Shown in pieces: positions 5,849 through 11,119 of a stretch of 11,119 nt of DNA; the stretch's first letter is position 1, and the number at the start of each line of letters is the position of its first letter. The stretch comes from an uncultured Acetatifactor sp. (GTDB lineage: Bacteria > Bacillota > Clostridia > Lachnospirales > Lachnospiraceae): positions 1 through 11,119 of the forward strand of contig CAJULV010000087.1 in the NCBI GenBank assembly GCA_910587555.1, read 5' to 3'. A model generated the notes under the pieces. That model was not told where the DNA came from and ran no database searches. It saw only the letters and a list, made by a program, of their open reading frames with translations. Both the position numbers and the translations under genes were made by a program.

Positions 5849-6919
5849 TTATCTTGAATAGTCGGCTTCCAACGGTGGCAATACCTTCGGATTCAACAGC
5901 ACCCAGGCGACCGCATAAGCGCACAACTGCATGCTCAAAGTACCATCATCCCGGCTGTCCTTCAAAAGATGGGCGATTCGTTCCGCCTGGGCAATATCTT
6001 CATCTTTGAGCGGATTCCCCAAACGCAGATACAGGGGAAATATCCGCAGCATTTTTCTGTAATCGCTGTCCCAGTTCATGCCGCCGTTGGACGTAATTTC
6101 GTGGTCAACACGCCCCGCAATACGGATAGCCTCCCCTTGGGCGGTCTGGGCTTTTCCACTGGGCGGGACCAGGTAGTCCCAAAGCCATCGAAATGCCTCG
6201 TTTTTGCATTCCTCCGGCACAAGGATTGAGGAAACTCCATCATGAAAAGCGACCTCTTTTGCAGGTTCCACATCAAAGATTTGGCAGAGCTGTTCCAGCC
6301 CTTCTATTTGACCGCGCAGAAACTCCGGGTCTGTAATTCCGCGCCTGACCCGCTGAAAATGTTCCGCAGACTTACCCAGAAACTCCCGGCACTGATCTGT
6401 GATCTCTGCCCCATGATCCAGTAGAATCTGGCAGATTTCCAACAGCTGCAGATAGGGCAGACGGTTTTGCAGAAGTGTTTCTTCCAGTGGGGTATGAAAT
6501 CCTTGCCAGGCCATGGGGCCTGATTTGACATTCACGTCCACGCCGGCTTTCAACAGGGCTTTTACTGCGTTCACACGGCCATACAATGCGGCCAGATGGA
6601 GGGGTGTCGTACCGTCGTCCTGAGCCACATTGACTTCCGCGCCCAGGTCAATAAGAAGCTGGACATCACCGTTCCAGAAGGAAGCATGATTAAAAATAGG
6701 CGTTTTCCCGTAGTAGTCCTTGAAATTCACATCTGCGCCTTGCTCCTTTGCCCAAAAAGCAAAATCATGGGAGAGGGGCGTCAGGGAGAAAATGTTGGAA
6801 CCGTATTTTCCGGTAACAGCGTTAGGGTCACACCGTAAAAACTGCTCCTTCAATGCCGCAATATCGCCATTCTCTAAAAGTTCCTTTATCTCTTTCGGAA
6901 GGGTTTTCCGTTTTTTCAT
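5849..6919 (-). CDS. Ankyrin-repeat protein, possible immunity-type protein
   Basis: A 356-residue cytoplasmic protein without signal peptide or membrane segment. Residues 70-100, 102-132 and about 142-174 are ankyrin repeats; the clearest contains DGTTPLHLAALYGRVNAVKA followed by LLKAGVDVNV. A weaker one may precede them at 45-68 (GADVNFKD). Residues 175-356 form a separate helical region with no recognised motif. The ATG at 6919 has an AAGGGA site and a clear promoter at 6967-6995. Ankyrin repeats bind proteins, and in Firmicutes such genes are often found as orphan immunity genes of polymorphic toxin systems. That role is suggested here only by the neighbours, and no toxin gene is in the window. 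The CDS carries a 16-bp segment that recurs at 5449-5464. Confidence 0.8.
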   Translation of the reverse strand: MKKRKTLPKEIKELLENGDIAALKEQFLRCDPNAVTGKYGSNIFSLTPLSHDFAFWAKEQGADVNFKDYYGKTPIFNHASFWNGDVQLLIDLGAEVNVAQDDGTTPLHLAALYGRVNAVKALLKAGVDVNVKSGPMAWQGFHTPLEETLLQNRLPYLQLLEICQILLDHGAEITDQCREFLGKSAEHFQRVRRGITDPEFLRGQIEGLEQLCQIFDVEPAKEVAFHDGVSSILVPEECKNEAFRWLWDYLVPPSGKAQTAQGEAIRIAGRVDHEITSNGGMNWDSDYRKMLRIFPLYLRLGNPLKDEDIAQAERIAHLLKDSRDDGTLSMQLCAYAVAWVLLNPKVLPPLEADYSR

Positions 6920-6966
6920 AATATCTTTCCCTTTTTCTGTCTCAATTTGTCAAATGATTATGCTCA

Positions 6967-6995
6967 AGTATAGCACAAAGCCAACCGGCGTTCAA
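6967..6995 (-). promoter_or_regulatory. Promoter of the ankyrin-repeat gene
   Basis: On the - strand, TTGAAC (6990-6995) and TATACT (6967-6972) are spaced by exactly 17 bp. Transcription would begin near 6960, about 40 nt before the ATG at 6919. No repressor-type dyad is obvious around it. Confidence 0.7.
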
Positions 6996-7080
6996 TTCCC
7001 ATTGTAAAATAAGAAGAACCTTGAGAGAGCTACAGAACGAGAGCCAACAGCATAACAGACAGCAGGGCAAAGTGAAACGG

Positions 7081-7104
7081 AGGAAGAAATTTAGGAAGAA
7101 ATTT
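7081..7104 (+). repeat. Tandem 12-bp direct repeat
   Basis: AGGAAGAAATTT occurs twice without a gap, at 7081-7092 and 7093-7104. It lies between the divergent ankyrin gene and the 180-residue protein gene, about 40 bp upstream of the latter's -10 box. It could be an activator site or simple slippage. The rest of the 264-bp gap between the genes shows only the two promoters. Confidence 0.7.
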
Positions 7105-7138
7105 TATTGGATATGTGATAGCAATATCAACGTGATTG

Positions 7139-7147
7139 TGGTATGAT
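7139..7147 (+). promoter_or_regulatory. Extended -10 promoter of the 180-residue protein gene
   Basis: TATGAT at 7142-7147 is preceded by TGG, an extended -10 element. No good -35 is present at 16-18 bp (AGCAAT-like at best), as is common for extended -10 promoters. The start codon lies 37 bp downstream. Confidence 0.5.
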
Positions 7148-7183
7148 AGTCAGCAATAAAAATTGGTATTTAGAGGAGGTTAG

Positions 7184-7726
7184 ATGATTACAATTAAAGA
7201 AATGATGGATGGTGTATCCGGTATAGATGAATCGGAATTGTTTAAGATTTCTGATAAGCTATGGAAAATAGGGCGTTTAGAGGAGATAAAAGAGACAGTT
7301 AGTCCCGACCTTTTTTATCTTCATGTTGGTATCAATATGATAGGGAATTGGAAAGGGGACGGTTGGTGGTTTTTGATATGTGAGCAGGCAGACTTTGTTC
7401 CTTACATCCCTACAGCATTAGATAAGCTTAATTTACCTGAATTAAAAACAGCTTTTGAAAATGTAATAAAGGTATTCCCGGAATATACTGTTTTTAAGTC
7501 TGATGATGCTGCTTATTGTGATATATGTAATTTCTTGCAAAGCGCTGGTATCAAAATAGAGGATGAAAGACTAAAAAGTATACCATTGGAAAAAAGAAAA
7601 GAAATGGTGAGACAGGTTCGGCAAAATATTGATAGATTGGAGGATTTAACAAAACCGCTTTGGGGGGATAGTGCAGAGTACGAGGGTTGGAAACATGTAT
7701 TAGATTTTATTTCCGCGTTTATTTAA
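7184..7726 (+). CDS. Uncharacterised 180-residue acidic protein, possibly DUF4375/DMP19-like
   Basis: A soluble, acidic protein started at ATG 7184 with a strong GAGGAGG (7173-7179) 4 nt upstream. The centre (residues 55-105) has the best pattern: GNWKGDGWWFLICEQADFVP, then helical segments with ALDKLNLPEL and FENVIKVFPE. This loosely recalls DUF4375 (DMP19-like) proteins, but the usual N-G-G-F motif is not seen, so the link is weak. There is no signal peptide or membrane segment. It faces away from the ankyrin gene and toward the XRE gene. AT-rich codon use and the neighbours suggest horizontally acquired cargo; an immunity or antitoxin role is only a hypothesis. Confidence 0.7.
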   Translation: MITIKEMMDGVSGIDESELFKISDKLWKIGRLEEIKETVSPDLFYLHVGINMIGNWKGDGWWFLICEQADFVPYIPTALDKLNLPELKTAFENVIKVFPEYTVFKSDDAAYCDICNFLQSAGIKIEDERLKSIPLEKRKEMVRQVRQNIDRLEDLTKPLWGDSAEYEGWKHVLDFISAFI

Positions 7727-7770
7727 TTGTAAATTGTCGGTTAATCGATAAAACGATCATAACAGAATAG

Positions 7771-8067
7771 TTATTTTTTGTTTTCTTTGAAAAGCGAAAT
7801 GATTTCGGTAATAGAATCAATTTCACGGTCAGTGAGTCCGGATACATCAAGAGTACGATTCTCTGTATTTCCAATAAGGTAATCGCAAGATACACTATAT
7901 AACCTTGCCAACTTTAACAAATTTTTGTAAGAAGGATTTTTTTCGTTCAATTCATATGCAGAAAGGGCGCTTACAGAGATTCCGAGCCTTTCAGAAACTT
8001 GTTTGAGCGATAATTTTTTGCATGTACGTAAATTCCGAAGTTTTTCACCGATTCCGAGCATCTCCAT
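7771..8067 (-). CDS. XRE-family helix-turn-helix regulator
   Basis: A 98-residue DNA-binding protein. Residues 6-62 are a complete Cro/CI-type HTH, with KLRNLRTCKKLSLKQVSERL, then GISVSALSAYELNEKNPSY and the helix YKNLLKLARLYSVSCDYLIG. A short tail (63-98) ends in a charged helix that may mediate dimerisation. The ATG at 8067 is preferred over one at 8061 because AGGAG lies 8 nt upstream. It converges on the 180-residue protein gene and has no same-strand partner. Proteins of this size often control prophage, toxin-antitoxin or integrative elements, but the target here is unknown. Confidence 0.85.
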   Translation of the reverse strand: MEMLGIGEKLRNLRTCKKLSLKQVSERLGISVSALSAYELNEKNPSYKNLLKLARLYSVSCDYLIGNTENRTLDVSGLTDREIDSITEIISLFKENKK

Positions 8068-8361
8068 ATGCGAATCTCCTACTGAACATATATTGTTACA
8101 AGTTTACAGCAAACAAGTACTCTGTATGTTGAATAATTTCTTCCAATAGTGGAAAAAGTATTGATATTGATTGACTGATATGATATGCTTAAAAGAGGTA
8201 AGCAGTGGATAAATTGAGGAACTGAAATTTATACGAAGGGGATGGCTGTCTGTGACAAAATTTCAGATGGCAACGTTAGAACATGATAGGAAGATTGCAG
8301 GCAACCATTTTCGTTTCCCATGTCTTCCTATGCTTTCCCATCCGGCATATGCCGCTGGTTT
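8068..8361. other. 294-bp gap without a convincing gene
   Basis: AT-rich sequence between the XRE start and the kinase stop. It should contain the XRE promoter, though no strong one is evident. On the + strand, TTGATA (8161-8166) and TATGCT (8184-8189), spaced 17 bp, form a plausible promoter with only a poor downstream ORF (GTG 8252, about 49 codons) that runs antisense into the kinase gene. ATAGGAAGA (8286-8294) pairs with 8323-8331, a 9-bp inverted repeat just past the kinase stop that may be a weak 3' hairpin. It probably marks the edge of the AT-rich insert. Confidence 0.4.
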
Positions 8362-9258
8362 TCAGCAGAGACCAACGCTGTCCGCCACCATTTTCCCATA
8401 AATTTCCCTGACCCTTCCCTCGTTGCTCCCGTGCAGATACTCGTGCCAGCAGATGAAGGAAGTGATGACATTGGCCGCCCGGATATGGCCATCGATTTCC
8501 GCCCATGTAACCTTTTTCCCGGAAAGCCGCTTGAGCTCCCGGCCATAGGCTTCGACGGTTTCCCGCTCATTTATCCGTATGCCGTCCCCCCGCAGTCTGC
8601 TGAAGAAAAAGCTCAGATCGCCGGACGCCGCTCCGGTTCCCACGCCCTGCCAGTCGCAGATCAGGATTGCGCCGGACTCGTCCAGGAGCAGATTGTCCCA
8701 ATGGAAGTCGCCATGATTCAGCACGGTCTCCTCGGAATCATGCCACAGAATAATTCGGTTTATCGTTTCCGCAATGCACTCCAGCGGTGCCCCGTCAAAA
8801 GCGCCGGGATGTTCCTCCAGCACGGCGTACCAGCCCTCCATGGAGACGCAGATTTCTTTCTCGGACAGGAGCTGGGCAGTATGGGGCTGCTTCAGGAGCG
8901 GCGGAATCTCCGCGGCATGTACGAGCGCAAGGCTCCTCATGATTTTTTCCAGCAGGTCTGCATTGATTTCCTGTCTCGAGGGTACTTGATAGCGTTTCAT
9001 CAGAATCGAAATTTCGTCTTTTGTATTCCGCAGATCAAACACCGCCGGCAGACAGCCAAGGCCCCTTCCTCCGGCGGCGTACCACCAGGCTTCCTTCTGG
9101 TAAGCTTCATACAGCGCGTCGTCTCCGAGTTCCGCCCTGTAGATTTGTTTCAACACATACGCCCCTCCGATGTCATATACCCGGGCTCTGCTCTTGCCGC
9201 CTGTCAGCAGCTTTTTTCCGTTCTTCTTCAGGTAGATTTCCGCATTTTCTATATTCAT
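8362..9258 (-). CDS. Aminoglycoside phosphotransferase (APH)-family kinase
   Basis: A 298-residue cytoplasmic kinase-like enzyme that would transfer phosphate from a nucleotide to a small molecule. The catalytic loop is HGDFHWDN (residues 182-189: Asp184 base, Asn189), followed by the metal-binding Asp202 in ICDWQGVG. Lys37 in YVLKQ is the likely ATP-binding lysine, with a glycine-poor N-lobe. The ATG at 9258 is chosen for its GGAG site 8 nt upstream; extension further back would run through an unrelated frame overlapping the hydrolase gene. It follows the hydrolase by 154 nt on the same strand, so the two probably share a transcript under the MerR-type regulator. The substrate may be an antibiotic, a sugar or another metabolite; resistance cannot be concluded from the family alone. 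Confidence 0.85.
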   Translation of the reverse strand: MNIENAEIYLKKNGKKLLTGGKSRARVYDIGGAYVLKQIYRAELGDDALYEAYQKEAWWYAAGGRGLGCLPAVFDLRNTKDEISILMKRYQVPSRQEINADLLEKIMRSLALVHAAEIPPLLKQPHTAQLLSEKEICVSMEGWYAVLEEHPGAFDGAPLECIAETINRIILWHDSEETVLNHGDFHWDNLLLDESGAILICDWQGVGTGAASGDLSFFFSRLRGDGIRINERETVEAYGRELKRLSGKKVTWAEIDGHIRAANVITSFICWHEYLHGSNEGRVREIYGKMVADSVGLC

Positions 9259-9412
9259 ATTGTTTTCTCCATCCCTTCCAGTCCCGCCCATCGCATCTAT
9301 GCTTACGAGCGTAAAATCTGCCGCCTTCCCGGGAGTCATTCCTTCGTGAGTCGGAAAGCGGTATGGAGCATTGCAGTACAGATACACTCCGATTTTCAAG
9401 AATTGCCAGCAT

Positions 9413-10198
9413 CTACAACAATCCAAATAATTCCCGCATCCATTCCACCGACATGCGGATGTAATTGCAGTCCCTTTCTCCCGCGGGCTTGGCCCAGATG
9501 GTATCGTCGCACCATGGCGCGCCGTGGCTGCCCCTTGGAAAGATATGGCACTCAAAGGGTACGCCGTGTTCGCAAAGTTTTTCCGCGTAGTAGAGTACAT
9601 TTTCCGGATTGGTCAGTGTGTCTTCGAAGGTGCCATATAAAAAGGTGGGCGGGGTATATCCGCTTACCTGTTCCTCACAGGCTGCCAGCTTCAGCTTCCT
9701 TTCGTCCCTTCCCACATGGTCTTCCAGAAACTCGCGGCAGTGGTTCAGCCGGGCAGTCAGTATGGCGTAACATAGAATCGCCGCATTGGGCTTGTACAGC
9801 GCTGCATCCCTTTTCGCCAGATGCCATAGGGTGCTTACGCTGGCGCATAAATGCCCTCCCGCAGAAAATCCGATGATGGCGATTCTGTCCTCATGGATTC
9901 CCCAGATGTCCCCGTTTTCCCTCAATATGCGGATAGCCGACATCAGATCCCGCTGGGGCTCCGGAAAATGATGCGGCTCCACGCTGTAGCGGAGCACCGC
10001 CGCATGGAAACCTGCGGCATTATACTGCATGGCTGTTTTTTCGCCGTCGCACTGGATGCATACCGTCGTGTAACCTCCGCCTGGAACAATCAGTACGACT
10101 GGCCTTTTTTCCGCCCCTTCCAGCAGATACATCTGCATTGTGGGCATAAAACCGTATTCAGTGGGTTCCTCTCGTACATCGACCTTAAAATATCTCAT
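9413..10198 (-). CDS. Alpha/beta hydrolase (esterase/lipase-like)
   Basis: A 261-residue cytoplasmic hydrolase of the small-molecule esterase type. The oxyanion loop is PGGGY (residues 39-43), the nucleophile elbow is GFSAGG (Ser112), the likely acid is Asp193 in YGTFEDTLTNPEN, and His225 lies in PRGSHGAP. This is the order of BD-FAE/acetyl-xylan-esterase-like enzymes. The ATG at 10198 follows an AAAGGCGG site by 7 nt; an upstream in-frame start at 10240 overlaps the predicted -10 box and is unlikely. No signal peptide is seen. It is the first gene after a MerR-type promoter (10231-10262), and probably works with the downstream kinase on the same molecule. The substrate is unknown. Confidence 0.88.
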   Translation of the reverse strand: MRYFKVDVREEPTEYGFMPTMQMYLLEGAEKRPVVLIVPGGGYTTVCIQCDGEKTAMQYNAAGFHAAVLRYSVEPHHFPEPQRDLMSAIRILRENGDIWGIHEDRIAIIGFSAGGHLCASVSTLWHLAKRDAALYKPNAAILCYAILTARLNHCREFLEDHVGRDERKLKLAACEEQVSGYTPPTFLYGTFEDTLTNPENVLYYAEKLCEHGVPFECHIFPRGSHGAPWCDDTIWAKPAGERDCNYIRMSVEWMRELFGLL

Positions 10199-10230
10199 GA
10201 AAATGCCGCCTTTCCGTATGTTGTACGGAC

Positions 10231-10262
10231 AGCATACCATTTTTCCGAAAAGTGGTGTATAA
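10231..10262 (-). promoter_or_regulatory. MerR-type promoter and operator of the hydrolase-kinase operon
   Basis: On the - strand, TTATAC (10257-10262) and TATGCT (10231-10236) are separated by 20 bp, longer than the usual 17. The spacer holds a 19-bp near-perfect dyad, CCATTTTTCCGAAAAGTGG on the + strand (10237-10255), with 8 of 9 pairs matching. A dyad inside an overlong spacer is the hallmark of MerR-regulated promoters, where the activator twists the DNA to align the boxes. The -35 match is weak, also typical. The regulator encoded just upstream is the likely ligand. Confidence 0.6.
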
Positions 10263-10271
10263 ATAGAAGGT

Positions 10272-11021
10272 TTAGTGTTCCTTCATTTCATCTGCCATGG
10301 CGCAAAGCTGCCGGGCTTTTTCCTGTGTGCTGAGCAGTGTTTCCATATAGCGGTCGGCCCGGTAGATCAGGTCTTCGTCCTCTCCCGGCTCCATGAGCTG
10401 CAGCATGGCCGATTCCCGGCCTTCTCTGTCGTATTCCCGGAAGAAGCTCCGCACTGCCATCATGCTGTAGCCATTGTCCAGCAGCAGCCTTATCACATAC
10501 ATGCGGTTCAGTTCCTGTTGTGAATAGAGCCGTTTCTCGTACCGCGCCCTCTGTGGGAGCAGGCCGTTGCGCTCCCAGTTCCGGATTGCTTCAGGTGTGG
10601 CTCCCACCAGCCCGGCTGCCTGCTTTTTCGTATAGACGGATGAATCCGCGCCCGGTTCCCGGAGCTTGTCCATCACAAAGTCCACGGCGATTTTCGTTCT
10701 CCTGATATCCTCCTCCACTGCCTGTAGGTACCTGTCCGCCGCCTGACGGTAAGCTTCCGGATTCCAGTCCCTTGCCGCCTGTAGGATGTCCAGGCTTATC
10801 CTTCGGAGCCGCTTGTTCACGAAGCCGCCGAATACAAGCCTGCACGCTCGGATTTGATAAATATGCCTTCTGCAGAATACCCGGTAACCGTTGGGCAGAC
10901 GTTTCGCGGGCTCCAGGAAGCCGCATTTTTCATAAAACCGGATGGTTCCCGCCTTCACGCCGGTCAGCCGGGACAGGCTGCCGATTTTCCATTCTTCCTC
11001 ATTCTCTGTTTTTGCCATCAT
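10272..11021 (-). CDS. Regulator with two MerR-type DNA-binding domains
   Basis: A 249-residue transcription factor. Residues 11-77 are a MerR winged helix (WKIGSLSRLTGVKAGTIRFY then EKCGFLEPAKRLPNGYRVF). Residues 78-128 are a helical linker, and residues 129-195 are a second MerR-type helix (YTKKQAAGLVGATPEAIRNW then ERNGLLPQ and RLYSQQELNRMYVIRLLL). About 50 charged helical residues end the protein. Typical MerR proteins have one such domain plus an antiparallel helix and a small effector domain; here the second HTH takes that place. No metal-binding cysteine cluster is apparent. The start is one of two adjacent ATGs (11021, 11018) with an AAAGG site upstream. It probably activates the hydrolase-kinase operon next door. 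Confidence 0.85.
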   Translation of the reverse strand: MMAKTENEEEWKIGSLSRLTGVKAGTIRFYEKCGFLEPAKRLPNGYRVFCRRHIYQIRACRLVFGGFVNKRLRRISLDILQAARDWNPEAYRQAADRYLQAVEEDIRRTKIAVDFVMDKLREPGADSSVYTKKQAAGLVGATPEAIRNWERNGLLPQRARYEKRLYSQQELNRMYVIRLLLDNGYSMMAVRSFFREYDREGRESAMLQLMEPGEDEDLIYRADRYMETLLSTQEKARQLCAMADEMKEH

Positions 11022-11039
11022 AATGTCAGCCTTTGTCTG

Positions 11040-11067
11040 ATTAGTCGTCTTTCATTAGTTGTCTTTC
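11040..11067 (-). repeat. Tandem 14-bp direct repeat in the leader of the MerR gene
   Basis: ATTAGTCGTCTTTC (11040-11053) and ATTAGTTGTCTTTC (11054-11067) are adjacent and differ at one base. They lie between the -10 box and the start codon of the regulator gene, in its untranslated leader, and could be an operator for feedback control or a slippage product. Confidence 0.75.
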
Positions 11068-11105
11068 ACGGATGATTTCATTGCCGCGTCTCCCTGTCGG
11101 TTTGT

Positions 11106-11111
11106 ATTATA
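11106..11111 (-). promoter_or_regulatory. -10 box of the MerR-type regulator gene
   Basis: A perfect TATAAT on the - strand lies about 85 bp upstream of the start codon. Its -35 box would fall beyond the end of the window, so the promoter is incomplete here. Confidence 0.5.
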
Positions 11112-11119
11112 CACAAAAA

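Noticed and set aside
7759..7779. Terminator after the 180-residue protein gene
   Set aside because: The stem is only five A/T-rich pairs (ATAAC with GTTAT) before a T run, too weak to call.
9259..9600. A 114-residue N-terminal extension of the kinase
   Set aside because: It overlaps the 3' end of the hydrolase gene in another frame and lacks protein-like pattern; the ATG at 9258 has a good binding site.
8320..9876. A 518-codon open frame on the + strand across the kinase and hydrolase genes
   Set aside because: It is antisense to two genes with intact catalytic motifs on the - strand, its composition is Arg/Pro/Ser-rich without domains, and GC-rich codon bias on the other strand explains the lack of stops.

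Overview
The window looks like a chromosomal segment from a gut-type Clostridia member, most plausibly Lachnospiraceae. The signs are strong AGGAGG-type ribosome binding sites, TTGACA/TATAAT-type promoters, a YtrA-type GntR/ABC operon, an Rpn-like nuclease fragment, and MerR and XRE regulators typical of that group. No rRNA, tRNA or CRISPR array was seen. Family assignments come from reading motifs; no search could be run.

Bases 1-308 hold the 3' end of an upstream unit: a possible small ORF followed by a good intrinsic terminator. Bases 402-4814 hold a + strand operon. In order it has a promoter buried in a perfect 40-bp palindrome, ABC ATPase 1, a six-segment membrane protein, a YtrA-type GntR repressor, ABC ATPase 2 (overlapping gntR by ATGA) and a second membrane protein. 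The GntR protein probably binds the palindrome and represses the whole operon until an unknown signal, perhaps a cell-envelope antibiotic, arrives. Three features are unusual. ATPase 2 has Lys where the catalytic Walker B Glu should be. ATPase 1 has a Cys in its P-loop. Purine-rich degenerate tandem repeats with periods of 32, 57 and 30 bp occupy two gene junctions and the 5' end of the last gene.

Bases 4812-5421 look like a rearrangement scar. The last permease lacks its two expected C-terminal membrane segments and stops exactly where a 102-bp element with 26-bp imperfect terminal inverted repeats begins. On the other side of the element lies a 5'-truncated, frameshifted remnant of an Rpn/PD-(D/E)XK-like gene.

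Bases 5484-8361 form a more AT-rich accessory segment. It carries a broken small gene, an ankyrin-repeat protein with its own promoter, an uncharacterised 180-residue protein and an XRE regulator. The mix resembles the orphan immunity-gene clusters linked to polymorphic toxins, but no toxin is visible here. A 16-bp exact repeat links the edge of the broken gene to the ankyrin gene.

Bases 8362-11119 are GC-richer and hold a - strand cluster: a regulator with two MerR-type DNA-binding domains, an alpha/beta hydrolase and an aminoglycoside-phosphotransferase-like kinase. Between regulator and hydrolase lies a promoter with a 20-bp spacer almost filled by a 19-bp dyad, the layout MerR proteins use. 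The simplest reading is that the regulator senses a small molecule and switches on enzymes that modify it.
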